Assembly: GCA_015490715.1 (NCBI GenBank)
Contig: WFXH01000109.1
Span: 1 to 40,257, forward strand
Direction: 5' to 3'
DNA length: 40,257 nucleotides
From: Saprospiraceae bacterium
GTDB taxonomy: Bacteria > Bacteroidota > Bacteroidia > Chitinophagales > Saprospiraceae
Part shown: positions 9,045 to 17,441 of the stretch, piece after piece
Position numbering within the stretch: the stretch's first letter is position 1
How the letters are laid out: every line of letters starts with the position of its first letter
Notes under the pieces: model-generated
The model's database searches: none
What the model saw: only the letters and a program-made list of their open reading frames with translations
Told to the model about the DNA's origin: nothing
Translations under genes and position numbers: made by a program

Positions 9045-9052
9045 CAAATATA
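9045..9052 (-). promoter_or_regulatory. -7 promoter element of carB
   Basis: The minus strand reads TATATTTG, a perfect match to the Bacteroidota -7 consensus TAnnTTTG. It ends 15 bases before the carB ATG at 9029, so the leader would be very short. The upstream TTG of the longer frame lies inside the box, which argues against that start. No convincing -33 TTTG is seen at 19-21 bases. Confidence 0.6.
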
Positions 9053-9115
9053 AGGTCCTTTCCCAATACGTCAGGATCGAGCTGCAATCTTGCCTCGTGT
9101 TTAGAGCTAAGAAAA

Positions 9116-9568
9116 TCAGTCGTAAATGATGACGCCACTGGCTGTAAAGCGGTATTCCCTTTTGGGTTGGGTGATTTTTTCGATCTCCTCTTTGGATTTT
9201 CCCTCATCTTCGGCGTAATGACGCAGTTCTTCTACGGGAGTGACGTGTATAAATGCATCGCCTTCGATGACTGCTGTCTTTCCCTCGATGTCTTTGGGCA
9301 CGAAAAATCCATAGTCCTTAAATCGTACGAAAAATTCGTTTCCCTTCTCGTCTTGAATGGTCATCCAGCAGCCCTTCATCTTACATACGCCGCTGACTTG
9401 TCCCTTGATCTTTGCATGGACCTTTTTACCCGCTACGAGGGAAGAGATGACATCTTCCATCGGTGTGATGCCCTTGTCGTCGATTTTTTCGCCGAAGTAT
9501 TGTTGAGCATCCACGCGCACTGCCCACAATAGAACCCATAGCAAAACTATCCACAATTTCATACGCAT
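9116..9568 (-). CDS. DUF4920 family exported protein
   Basis: This 150-residue protein has a signal peptide (MKLWIVLLWVLLWAVRVDAQ, cleavage near residue 22) and the core of the DUF4920 family. The core comprises VSGVCKMKGCWMTIQDEKGN with its paired cysteines, then FVRFKDYGFFVPKDIEGKTA and a C-terminal AKG- or ASG-like strand (YRFTASGVIIYD). The fold resembles small OB-type domains and the two Cys could bind a metal or form a disulfide; neither is shown for the family as far as I know. It lies between carB and the divergent caspase gene and is probably periplasmic. One copy of the dispersed GTATGAAATNGT motif overlaps its start codon region. Family recognition is good; function is unknown. Confidence 0.8.
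   Translation of the reverse strand: MRMKLWIVLLWVLLWAVRVDAQQYFGEKIDDKGITPMEDVISSLVAGKKVHAKIKGQVSGVCKMKGCWMTIQDEKGNEFFVRFKDYGFFVPKDIEGKTAVIEGDAFIHVTPVEELRHYAEDEGKSKEEIEKITQPKREYRFTASGVIIYD
9553..9564 (-). repeat. Dispersed motif GTATGAAATTGT
   Basis: This full 12-base match lies at codons 2-6 of the DUF4920 gene, beginning 4 bases into the gene. Confidence 0.45.
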
Positions 9569-9687
9569 AAAATTTTACAGCATTTTCCATCTTGAAAACG
9601 CAGAGAGTAATCTTCTATTTCACGGAAAAATTGTGAGCACCCCAAGGTCTGGACTTGCTATGGCAAGGAATTTGATACATTATAAAA

Positions 9688-10788
9688 ATGCTTCAAGTGT
9701 TGTTGCTTATGCATCTGATTGTTAGAGTTGTACTCCTCGTCATATTTCTGATGGTGGCCATCGCATTACTTCATCTCCATGCGTATGCTCAAGTTCACGA
9801 AAAAGACACCGCAGTACGTGCTTTCACGAATACTCCACCATGGACGATATGGGAATACGAGGGAGATATCCAGTGGAAAGGGGTATGGGATGTGGATCAG
9901 CGACGCGGAAGGGGTATGTGTTATTGGCGCAATGGTGCGGTCTACATGGGAGATTGGTCGGCACATCAGCCCAATGGGGTCGGTACACTCTTTTATCCCA
10001 ATGGAATCACGCTCAGTGGACAATGGCGCAACGGGAGGCTCATCCGTCGCAGCTTTGCGCACACTTTTGAAGAGTATAAGCTTGATTCGTGTCCTGTCCA
10101 AGGGGCTGTGCTTCGCGATACGAGGGCTACACTGCACATGGTATCTATCGGCATTGATCAATACGTGCATCTCGAAGCTCTCGGTCGAAGCGATTGCGAT
10201 GCACTACGCATTGCAGAGTTATGGTCGTCTTTGCACGAGCAACACACCCAATTGGCAGTACTCATCAACGAGCGAGCATCGGGTGCTGCGGTACAACGAT
10301 CTTTACATCAAACACTATGTGCTCTTCAGCCGCAAGATACCCTGATACTGTACTTTTCAGGGCATGCCTTGCCGGGGCGCATGCTCCTCTCGGATTTCAA
10401 CGGTTACGGGAGTACCATTTCATACAGAGCTCTCTTCCAAAAAATAGTACAACGTCAACCTGCTATTGTGTGGATGTTTTTTGATGCGTGTTATTCCGGG
10501 AGTGCATTGGAGGTCTTGGAGGCCGTCGTCCCCGACAGTGTGCGATCGCGATGGAGTGTATTTTGCTCTTCCACTGCTGAGCAAAAGTCCCTTCAAAAGG
10601 AAGGACAGATCAGCGTCTTCACTCAATACCTCGAATCGGGATTATTGGGAGCAGCCGATGCCAATGGCGATGGTATTGTTCGCTCGGGAGAGCTTTTTAA
10701 CTATTTGCGCTGGCACGTTTCGAAGGCCACGAGCGGTATGCAGACGCCCGTGTTTTGGGGCAATGAGGCTCTTCAACTGTCGCCTTAA
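9688..10788 (+). CDS. Exported caspase-like (C14) protease with MORN repeats
   Basis: This 366-residue protein starts with a long hydrophobic signal or anchor (VVLLVIFLMVAIALLHLHAYAQ, residues 14-35). Residues about 56-118 hold MORN-type repeats (YEGDIQWKGVWDVDQRRGRG, YWRNGAVYMGDWSAHQPNGVG, FYPNGITLSGQWRNGRL). A caspase-like domain follows. HMVSIGIDQY at 150-159 is its first strand, LYFSGHALPG at 221-230 carries the catalytic His226, and FFDACYSG at 264-271 carries the nucleophile Cys269. A DANGDGIVRSGE segment (324-335) resembles a calcium-binding loop. Bacterial caspase homologues cleave after Arg or Lys or act in signalling and cell death; here the signal peptide puts the protein outside the cytoplasm, so a role in envelope processing is more likely than intracellular suicide. 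Fusions of MORN with C14 domains are known in bacteria, but the job of this one is unknown. It ends 5 bases before the convergent DUF5689 stop. Confidence 0.85.
   Translation: MLQVLLLMHLIVRVVLLVIFLMVAIALLHLHAYAQVHEKDTAVRAFTNTPPWTIWEYEGDIQWKGVWDVDQRRGRGMCYWRNGAVYMGDWSAHQPNGVGTLFYPNGITLSGQWRNGRLIRRSFAHTFEEYKLDSCPVQGAVLRDTRATLHMVSIGIDQYVHLEALGRSDCDALRIAELWSSLHEQHTQLAVLINERASGAAVQRSLHQTLCALQPQDTLILYFSGHALPGRMLLSDFNGYGSTISYRALFQKIVQRQPAIVWMFFDACYSGSALEVLEAVVPDSVRSRWSVFCSSTAEQKSLQKEGQISVFTQYLESGLLGAADANGDGIVRSGELFNYLRWHVSKATSGMQTPVFWGNEALQLSP
10414..10425 (-). repeat. Dispersed motif GTATGAAATGGT
   Basis: This full match lies within the caspase-MORN coding region, antisense to the gene, flanked by CT upstream and AC downstream. 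Confidence 0.45.
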
Positions 10789-10793
10789 AGGCG

Positions 10794-12698
10794 TTATTTC
10801 GGTCGTACTTTGACGTTGTCTATACGTGCTGAGGTGGTCTTGCCATTGGGGCCGCTCCCCTCGTAGCGGAAGGCAATGTAAGCAATCCCAGAGTACGCAC
10901 TCAGGTCGATATCGCCGGAGGGGATCCACTCGTGGTCGGGATCGGATTCGCTGGCCAGGCGACATTGGAGGGGGTGCCAGGTGGCTTGAGCAATGTTTTG
11001 CCCATCGAAATCGGTCGATATCCACACGGATAGGCCTTGATGGGTCCAGAAAGCCTTGGCGGATTCGAACTGCAGGATTTTGGGTTGATCCAATCGCAGG
11101 GGCGGAGTGACGAGCATGGTCACCATCGACGGGGCGTTGTCGCGGAAAGCCGTCGCCTGTGCATAGGCATTGCCGCGATATGTTTTGATGCGCCATTGGC
11201 GCTGACCTTCGATGGCAAAGCTCTTCCAACCACGGGAGTCGATGTCTTGCCCATCGGGAAAGGAGGAAAAGTCTTCGTCGAGCACATCGAGCGTGTCGAG
11301 GCCTCCTCCCCCACTCGAGCCGTCGATATCGTCGAGGTTGCGCAATAAGAGCTGTTTGACTCGGTCTCTACCACCCTGTGAGGCGATGGCCACAATGGTA
11401 TTGGCGGATGCTGGTACGGGCTGGTCGGCAAAGCTCGCTTGATTGCGCGTAAAGAGGAGTATGCTGCCCGTGCCATCGCTCACTTCTGGTCCTTCGCGGA
11501 AGACGGTAGCACCTGTAAATTGCACGTTGTGGAGTCGGACGAGCTCGGCTTCATAGGATTCGAAGTCGCTGAGCAGATCCTCCACCGTCACATCCTGAGG
11601 CTGGACCATCGAGGATCCCACAATCTGGGCATTCGCCAGGGTGGCGTTGTTGATCTGGAGCATGCCGTTGTATTCGCTGATTTCACTGCCATCCAAGAGG
11701 AGTTCAATCTCTTGATAGAGGTCAAAGCTATGCGACTGCTGAAAGCGCACCAAGATGCCCGCTGTATTGTCTTGGAGAATGAGATTGCGCTCGTGGAGAT
11801 TGGCATGGGCGCGGTCGGAGATGACAACACCTCGTATTTTTTTCCCCGTAGGAGCAGGCACTGTACTCCCTTGAAACATCGCGCGCACCTCCGCAATATC
11901 GATCTGTGTACCCCCGCCGCCAAGCAAGCATGAACTATCGCGCATCGACACATCGGAGGTATCGCGTATGGTGAGCTGGAGGGTATTGCGGTAGCGCGAA
12001 AGTATACCGACGATCCAACCGTTGCCATCGGGGATGGGGGCGGATGCAAAATCGGCGTAGTTGCTCGTTCGGACGACCAGGACATTGCCGATACAGTCTT
12101 CAATCGTGCGGTTGGCAGGGCGATCTTCGTCGGCATAGCGCAAGGGCTTATCTGCCACGGAAAACTCGACTTCTTCTAATTTGATCAGCGTACCGAGATC
12201 CGCTTCACTGAGTTGGTATATCGACCGCAATCGCGGCGTAACGGGCTCGACCTCCGTACCGCGAAAGACGTACTCACGGTAGAGATTGTCGGGTATGCGC
12301 TGGCCGTGCAAGTCGAGGTAGATGTCGTTGTTGCGATCGGTAAGGGTTAGTCCACGGCACTTGACGTAGACCCTGCGCCCGGGCTCAAAGAGTACGTAAA
12401 AATCCGTGGCATTGATCGAGATGGGAATGCCTCCGGTACTGTCTTGTATCACCAGCACTTTGTAGAAATTGCCAAACCGGTCGTTGGAGACCACCTGTCC
12501 ACCGATGATCCAATCTTCGGTAATCTGCATACTTTGTCCCCTGACAGCTCGCTGCTTGAGCTCGTGGATAGAGATATTGGGTGTCAGATCCTCGGTTGAT
12601 GGTACGGGGGGCACATCCCATTGTTCATCACACGAAAGGGTGAAAGCCAATGTTAGGAGAATAAAGGTAATTCGCAGGGACACTGTCCAGCACTTCAT
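10794..12698 (-). CDS. DUF5689 outer-membrane lipoprotein with choice-of-anchor J-type C-terminal domain
   Basis: The frame opens at 12743, but the ATG at 12698 gives a clean lipoprotein signal peptide (MKCWTVSLRITFILLTLAF, lipobox FTLSC), so 634 residues are likely. Two OB-like DUF5689 units can be seen. The first runs about 40-150 (ISIHELKQRA, WIIGGQVVSNDRFGNFYKVL). The second runs about 255-365 (KKIRGVVISDRAHANLHERN, ILQDNTAGILVRF). A Gly-rich linker (SSGGGGLD) leads to a beta-sandwich ending in DIDLSAYSGIAYIAFRYEGSG and ARIDNVKV, typical of choice-of-anchor J/MAM-like domains. It lies 56 bases after the TonB receptor stop on the same strand, so the two form a receptor-lipoprotein pair. 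By analogy with SusCD-like pairs the lipoprotein probably captures a ligand at the cell surface. The ligand cannot be named from sequence. Confidence 0.8.
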   Translation of the reverse strand: MKCWTVSLRITFILLTLAFTLSCDEQWDVPPVPSTEDLTPNISIHELKQRAVRGQSMQITEDWIIGGQVVSNDRFGNFYKVLVIQDSTGGIPISINATDFYVLFEPGRRVYVKCRGLTLTDRNNDIYLDLHGQRIPDNLYREYVFRGTEVEPVTPRLRSIYQLSEADLGTLIKLEEVEFSVADKPLRYADEDRPANRTIEDCIGNVLVVRTSNYADFASAPIPDGNGWIVGILSRYRNTLQLTIRDTSDVSMRDSSCLLGGGGTQIDIAEVRAMFQGSTVPAPTGKKIRGVVISDRAHANLHERNLILQDNTAGILVRFQQSHSFDLYQEIELLLDGSEISEYNGMLQINNATLANAQIVGSSMVQPQDVTVEDLLSDFESYEAELVRLHNVQFTGATVFREGPEVSDGTGSILLFTRNQASFADQPVPASANTIVAIASQGGRDRVKQLLLRNLDDIDGSSGGGGLDTLDVLDEDFSSFPDGQDIDSRGWKSFAIEGQRQWRIKTYRGNAYAQATAFRDNAPSMVTMLVTPPLRLDQPKILQFESAKAFWTHQGLSVWISTDFDGQNIAQATWHPLQCRLASESDPDHEWIPSGDIDLSAYSGIAYIAFRYEGSGPNGKTTSARIDNVKVRPK

Positions 12699-12738
12699 TT
12701 TGCAGGTATTTCTGATGTACGATTTTATGCGTTGATCC

Positions 12739-12750
12739 ACCATTTCATAC
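12739..12750 (-). repeat. Dispersed motif GTATGAAATGGT
   Basis: This full match lies in the spacer between the TonB receptor stop and the DUF5689 lipoprotein start, flanked by TCT as in the copy at 10414. Confidence 0.5.
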
Positions 12751-12754
12751 AGAC

Positions 12755-15511
12755 TTAAAAGCGAAGACTCACATTGACGAAATAGGTTCGACCATAGGCG
12801 AAGAAGTACTTATTGGGGAAGATATTTAGATTGGGATATCCGTTGGGGTAATTGCGCACGCGATACTGCTCAAAGCCTCCAGTGATGATATCGGTGTTGT
12901 TGAGCAGGTTGGAGGCGTTAACGGTGAGCAACAGGTAGTACGGTCCCCATCGGAAGGACTTTCCTCCGAAGAGGTCGAGTGTAAAGGCGCCAGGCACGCG
13001 CTCTTGTGCGACAATTTTCTCAAAGAGGGGATCTTCGCGCACCAGGCCACGTGTAAAATCGCGCGTCCGCCGGTAGGGATAAAAATCGAGGTATCGCTCC
13101 CCGAGGTAGTTGGCCTTCAGGGAGAGCCACCAATAGCGACGTCCGTTGTATCTCAGCTCAAGGGCATAGGCCTCTTCGGGCAATCCCGGCAAGCGAAAGT
13201 TGCGCACATAGACAAAGGAGTCCAGCGGAAGCGGCTGATCCGAATCGTCGGGAAAGATGAGGAATTTTACATTGGATGCGTAGCGGTATGCTCCTTTTGT
13301 TGCGGCTAGGCCCATGGAAAATCCGTATCCCAATTGGATTTCGGCGGAGAGCTCTACCCCCCGATGCAGTCGATCGATGCCGGAGAGGATGATGTTGCCA
13401 AACTCGCCTTCGTCCAGACCGCGTGCGTTGTCGCTGTCAAAAAAGGCCGATCGATGGCGGATGCCGTTTTTAATGAGGGTATAAAATCCCGTGATACGTG
13501 CCTTTAGCGATGGGGCTCTGTACACCCATGAACCCTCTAAGGCTATGAGGGATTCCATTTCGAGCTTGGGTATGAAATCGTTGCGCGTACGGGGAGAAAT
13601 CATCGCATTGGAAAAAGCCGGCGGTCGCGTCTGATACATCGCTTGAAAGAGCACGTATTGACGACCTGAGGCTTTAAAGGTGAGCTGCGTCTTCAAAGTG
13701 TAAGGCAGAAAAACCTTTAACTCAGAGTATCCCTTGGATCGGTCGGGGAAAAATCCGTTACGCCATAGGCCTTTGCGTCGATACCCGGTCCAACCGATCT
13801 GGAAGCCGAGGTGAAAATCAAGTTGCGGCAGCTGATAAAAGAGCATACTCCACAGTCGATAGCGCTGAATGAGGGCGCGATAGTTATAACCAATCGTATC
13901 ACCGACACGTGCAATCGAGTTCGGGCGATCGAGGTTGTATTGTTGCTTGACAAAATCCGTCTCGTACTTGTTGTAATCGAGCCAGAAGTCCCCACCGAGT
14001 AGATCATCGACGATTTTATACTGATACTTTTTAAAGAGGAGCGCTTGCACGCCGCTGACGACGGTCAGGCGCTCAGCTGGACGCCAAAATGCCTTTGAGG
14101 TCCATTGTAAACTGCGATAGTCGTATCGGCGCTGTTCGACGATGTAGAGCGATTGCAATCCGCTAATGCCGTCATCCGTGCCGTTGACTTTGTCTATGGA
14201 AGTGAAATTGTTGAGGTTGGTGAGGTAGAGGTATTCCCACTGGATTTGTCGGTTGCGCTCATCGGCGTGCAGCCATTCGGCGAGCTGGTGTTTGACGGTA
14301 CTATCCGTAAAATACGAGGGCCACTTTTGGTAATAATCGGCCCTTGGGTCGTTGGCTTCAGCCCAGTTGAGTGCAGTGCTGCCGTTGGCTCCCCCTTGAA
14401 TGGAAAAACTCGACCAGAGGGTAAAATCTTCCGATGCGTACCAACTGTGACGCAGAATAAACACCGGTATATTGGCAAACGCCACCCTCGCATTGCGCTT
14501 ACGGCCGTCTTGATAGCCCCAATTCGGATTGTAATAGTGGCTGCCCGCAATGCGATACATCTCCATCGTCGCCGCAGTGGCCCTCCCCCTCCGAATCGGA
14601 GCGCCAAAGAGCAAGGCATCCCATTGATGATATCTGTTGGGTCGATACCGCATGCCTAAGTAATAGGCAAAAGCCTTGTAAAATGTCCCCGGAATGTATC
14701 CTTCCTCGGCCCAACGCACGGAAGACGAAACCGTATAGCGCAGGGGAATGTCTTTCCACTCATCGGTATAACTCGCCATGAGTCGATACCGATAGCTTCG
14801 ATTGCTCACACTTGTCGACAGGCGCAAGCCCGCACGATGAGCATCCGGGCTCATATCCATCCACACACCACCACCTGCACCACCAAAAAACAAATCCGAG
14901 GCCGTCAAGCCGACAACAGTATAGCGCCTGCGAGTGACTTCATTGAGTCCACCCCACAGCCCCCAGTAGATGCGGCGGCGCTCGAAGTCCATCATTTCGA
15001 CATCGTTGATATATACGGGCGTCTCTTCGCTGTTGTATCCGCGTATGCGAAATCGCAACGGGCCCCAATTGTACGCCGCCGTAGAGATAAAAAAGTCTCT
15101 CGAAGCCTGAAGTAGCGTAGAGAGGTCTTCTTGAGCATCTTCGATATCCGCTTCGACGATAGTCACTTCGTCGGCTGTATTCGATACTTCAACCGCGGGT
15201 ATGAGGTAGACGACCATTTCCTGAAGGGCCTTTTGGCGATACGAATCCAAGAGGGTGCGATTACTTTCATATCCCTTTTTCTCAAACCGCAGCCACTTCC
15301 AGGAAAGGTCGATGTTCGCCTCGAAAAAGCCATCTCCTCCAGTATAGCCCAATAAGGTATCCGTCGGACCAATAACCGCAACTTCAGGCAAGCCCTCACC
15401 CGTTTCGATATCCAGTACGCGGATGCGTAACACTTGTGCATCGATGGAAGTAAAATGCACGAGCCCTAAGAGGACAATCCCCACGTATAAAAGCAACCTG
15501 GATGTGTGCAT
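12755..15511 (-). CDS. TonB-dependent receptor with N-terminal carboxypeptidase-like domain
   Basis: This 918-residue outer-membrane protein imports a substrate using TonB energy. The frame extends to a TTG at 15532, but the ATG at 15511 sits directly before the signal peptide (MHTSRLLLYVGIVLLGLVHF, ending IDAQ) and the TTG lies in the promoter. Residues about 27-100 are a carboxypeptidase-regulatory-like domain (LRIRVLDIETGEGLPEVAVI). The plug follows (TVVEA-like VTIVEADIEDAQEDL, LRFRIRGYNSEETPVYINDV). A barrel of about 700 residues, rich in aromatic alternating strands, ends in the aromatic residue of YFVNVSLRF. It lacks the SusC family features I would expect and is shorter than SusC. Together with the DUF5689 lipoprotein gene it forms an uptake operon. 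Substrate unknown. Confidence 0.88.
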   Translation of the reverse strand: MHTSRLLLYVGIVLLGLVHFTSIDAQVLRIRVLDIETGEGLPEVAVIGPTDTLLGYTGGDGFFEANIDLSWKWLRFEKKGYESNRTLLDSYRQKALQEMVVYLIPAVEVSNTADEVTIVEADIEDAQEDLSTLLQASRDFFISTAAYNWGPLRFRIRGYNSEETPVYINDVEMMDFERRRIYWGLWGGLNEVTRRRYTVVGLTASDLFFGGAGGGVWMDMSPDAHRAGLRLSTSVSNRSYRYRLMASYTDEWKDIPLRYTVSSSVRWAEEGYIPGTFYKAFAYYLGMRYRPNRYHQWDALLFGAPIRRGRATAATMEMYRIAGSHYYNPNWGYQDGRKRNARVAFANIPVFILRHSWYASEDFTLWSSFSIQGGANGSTALNWAEANDPRADYYQKWPSYFTDSTVKHQLAEWLHADERNRQIQWEYLYLTNLNNFTSIDKVNGTDDGISGLQSLYIVEQRRYDYRSLQWTSKAFWRPAERLTVVSGVQALLFKKYQYKIVDDLLGGDFWLDYNKYETDFVKQQYNLDRPNSIARVGDTIGYNYRALIQRYRLWSMLFYQLPQLDFHLGFQIGWTGYRRKGLWRNGFFPDRSKGYSELKVFLPYTLKTQLTFKASGRQYVLFQAMYQTRPPAFSNAMISPRTRNDFIPKLEMESLIALEGSWVYRAPSLKARITGFYTLIKNGIRHRSAFFDSDNARGLDEGEFGNIILSGIDRLHRGVELSAEIQLGYGFSMGLAATKGAYRYASNVKFLIFPDDSDQPLPLDSFVYVRNFRLPGLPEEAYALELRYNGRRYWWLSLKANYLGERYLDFYPYRRTRDFTRGLVREDPLFEKIVAQERVPGAFTLDLFGGKSFRWGPYYLLLTVNASNLLNNTDIITGGFEQYRVRNYPNGYPNLNIFPNKYFFAYGRTYFVNVSLRF
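13570..13581 (+). repeat. Dispersed motif GTATGAAATCGT
   Basis: This full match lies in the TonB receptor coding region, antisense to the gene. It is preceded by GG and followed by TGC, like the hutU-region copy at 18619. Confidence 0.45.
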
Positions 15512-15529
15512 ACAGTGACTATTGACCGA

Positions 15530-15537
15530 CAAAATTA
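15530..15537 (-). promoter_or_regulatory. -7 promoter element of the TonB receptor-DUF5689 operon
   Basis: The minus strand reads TAATTTTG, matching TAnnTTTG exactly, 18 bases before the ATG at 15511. No good -33 TTTG is found at the expected distance. It lies in the gap between the hemW stop and the receptor start. Confidence 0.55.
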
Positions 15538-15554
15538 CGCAGAAATTTGACTCA

Positions 15555-16685
15555 TCATAGTATGTAAAACACTTCCCTCGCTATGGCATCGGCCCAGGGC
15601 TTTCCGTCAGCCGTCAGGCGCCACGATACGGGAGTCTCCACCACCCAGCCCTTCTGCACGAAAGGCTCAATAGAGTCATAAAAGTGATCCACCATGGCAT
15701 TGGGAAATCCCAACAAACGCTCTTTTGGAATCCCTTCATCCAGCCGCAGCCGGGTGAGTATCAACTCATTGTAGAGATCTTCGTCGGTTAAGTATTCGAC
15801 GCGATGAGGCAACACCCCACTCCGCAAGGAGCGTATGTAGGCGAGATTGCTGGCCACTACGTGATGTCGCCTTCGATGACCGTCGTAGCTATGTGCAGAA
15901 GGTCCGACACCGAGATACGGCTGCTGATACCAATAGACGAGATTGTGTTGGGATTCATGGCCCGGCTTTCCGAAATTAGATATTTCATACTGTCGATACC
16001 CCTTGTGCCGTGCCCAGTCCATGAGCAATTTCATTTGCTCAACGATTGCACTGTCATCGGGTGACGGGTATTTCCCCTTTTGTATGAAATGGTAGAGCGC
16101 CGTGCGACGTTCTACTGTGAGGGCATAAGCACTGAAATGCGGTATGTCGTACTGATCGATCAAGCGCAGATTTTCGATCAGCCCGTCTACCGTCGTTGTT
16201 GGGATGCCGTAGATGAGGTCGACACTGATCTTTGGGATATCGGAGCTGAGGATCGTATCCAGAGCACGATGAATCTGGCGTGCATCGTGTTGGCGGCCGA
16301 GATATTGCAAGTCCTCATTGCGAAACGACTGTACACCAAGGCTAATGCGATCGACCCCGTGCGCATGCCATAGTTCCAAAAGCTCTGAGGTAATGTCTTC
16401 GGGATTGCACTCCACGGTACACTCTTTTAGGTCGTCGATGCTGTAGAGCGACCGTATCGCTTCCAACAGCGATTCCCATTCGCTCAAGGACAGGATAGAG
16501 GGTGTACCTCCACCGAAATACAAGGTCGACAGACACCGATTTGCAAAGTAGTGAGCGGTGAGCTCGAGCTCTTGCCGCAATGCGTTGAGCAATTGTGGTC
16601 GATACCTCTGCGACACAGAAAAGTGAAAATCGCAGTAATGGCAGCGATGCCGACAAAACGGGATGTGCACGTATAAACTTGCCAA
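15555..16685 (-). CDS. hemW: HemW-type heme chaperone / radical SAM protein
   Basis: HemW proteins (formerly annotated as oxygen-independent coproporphyrinogen III oxidase-like) bind heme and a 4Fe-4S cluster and are thought to deliver heme to respiratory enzymes. The open frame is much longer at its 5' end, but the extra part is antisense to the hemerythrin gene. The family normally begins (M)A-x-x-Y-x-H-I-P-F-C, which fits a TTG start at 16685 (376 residues, normal length). The radical SAM motif is CRHRCHYC, with cysteines at residues 11, 15 and 18. FGGGTPS, ECNPEDIT, RISLGVQSF, DLIYGIP and HNLVYWYQQPYLGVGPSAHS follow in the usual order. The C-terminal HemN_C-type domain carries LRLDEGI. 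The motif has CxxxCxxC without the additional Cys seen in true HemN, which favours HemW. It is divergent from the hemerythrin gene. Confidence 0.92.
   Translation of the reverse strand: MASLYVHIPFCRHRCHYCDFHFSVSQRYRPQLLNALRQELELTAHYFANRCLSTLYFGGGTPSILSLSEWESLLEAIRSLYSIDDLKECTVECNPEDITSELLELWHAHGVDRISLGVQSFRNEDLQYLGRQHDARQIHRALDTILSSDIPKISVDLIYGIPTTTVDGLIENLRLIDQYDIPHFSAYALTVERRTALYHFIQKGKYPSPDDSAIVEQMKLLMDWARHKGYRQYEISNFGKPGHESQHNLVYWYQQPYLGVGPSAHSYDGHRRRHHVVASNLAYIRSLRSGVLPHRVEYLTDEDLYNELILTRLRLDEGIPKERLLGFPNAMVDHFYDSIEPFVQKGWVVETPVSWRLTADGKPWADAIAREVFYIL
15982..15990 (-). repeat. Dispersed motif GTATGAAAT, 9-base core only
   Basis: This copy is in the hemW coding region, sense strand, continuing ATCT instead of NGT. 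Confidence 0.35.
16082..16093 (+). repeat. Dispersed motif GTATGAAATGGT
   Basis: This full match is in the hemW coding region, antisense to the gene, about 100 bases from the core-only copy at 15982. Confidence 0.45.
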
Positions 16686-16730
16686 TCGTCTACGCGTTAT
16701 AATACCACAAAATTCTATAAAACCCCACAC

Positions 16731-17441
16731 ATGTCTTCCATACGCGACACCGACGTGCTTGCCGATACCATCATTCGATTCCCAGCAGCCCTTTGGGTCG
16801 TCGAGCGGTTTGGCATTCCTTTCGGCTTTGGTGATAAGACTATAGGCGAAATAGCAGGCGAACACGGCATACCGCACGAGCTCTTTCTCACCGTGCTCAA
16901 CATGAGTATCGACGAACACTATACGCCGTCCATTTTCGAACACTTCGATTGTTTGCCCTACTTGCTCAAATACCTGCGCAATTCGCATTCCTATTTCACG
17001 GAGGAACAAATCCCCCAGCTCAAAGCCGAATTTCAGCGTTTCATACGCGAATCCAATGACGAATCGACGCGCATCATCTCCCAAATCTTCGAACACTACA
17101 TCTCAGAGGTCGTCACCCACACCAATTACGAAAACGACGTCGTGTTTGATTATATCGAGCAATTGTACCGCAGCTATCTCAACGGCCATGAACTGGACAA
17201 AAACATCGCCTACCGCATCGGCATCTATGGCGCCCATCACGACGATATCGAGACGGTGTTAATGGACCTGCTCAACATACTGCTGCGCCACCTGCCAGAG
17301 GGGAAAAACACGCGCGTACGTCGTGACTTAATCCTGCACCTGCTGCACTTACAAGAGGATCTCTCGGTGCATTCCCGCATCGAAAACGAGCTACTCATTC
17401 CCACCGTCCACCGCCTTGAAAGGACCATGAATCTCGTTTGA
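16731..17441 (+). CDS. Hemerythrin-domain protein with N-terminal RIC/DUF542-like segment
   Basis: This 236-residue protein has two parts. Residues about 10-60 resemble the N-terminal DUF542 domain of the iron-sulfur repair proteins YtfE/ScdA (WVVERFGIPFGFGDKTIGEI, LFLTVLN). However, the usual Cys-Cys of FCCGG is replaced by FGFGD. Residues about 75-235 form a four-helix hemerythrin domain with candidate di-iron ligands His86 (RNSH), His130 and Glu134 (THTNYE), His169/170 (YGAHHDD), His214 and Glu218 (SVHSRIENE). Hemerythrin-like domains bind O2, NO or peroxide-derived species. Its TGA overlaps the ATG of the next gene (TGATG), so it is translationally coupled to a LuxR-type regulator. That suggests it reports a gas or iron state to that regulator; this link is inference. 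Confidence 0.85.
   Translation: MSSIRDTDVLADTIIRFPAALWVVERFGIPFGFGDKTIGEIAGEHGIPHELFLTVLNMSIDEHYTPSIFEHFDCLPYLLKYLRNSHSYFTEEQIPQLKAEFQRFIRESNDESTRIISQIFEHYISEVVTHTNYENDVVFDYIEQLYRSYLNGHELDKNIAYRIGIYGAHHDDIETVLMDLLNILLRHLPEGKNTRVRRDLILHLLHLQEDLSVHSRIENELLIPTVHRLERTMNLV

Noticed and set aside
16686-17096. N-terminal extension of HemW by about 137 residues
   Set aside because: The extension is the antisense reading of the hemerythrin gene and has no family similarity; the family start matches the TTG at 16685.
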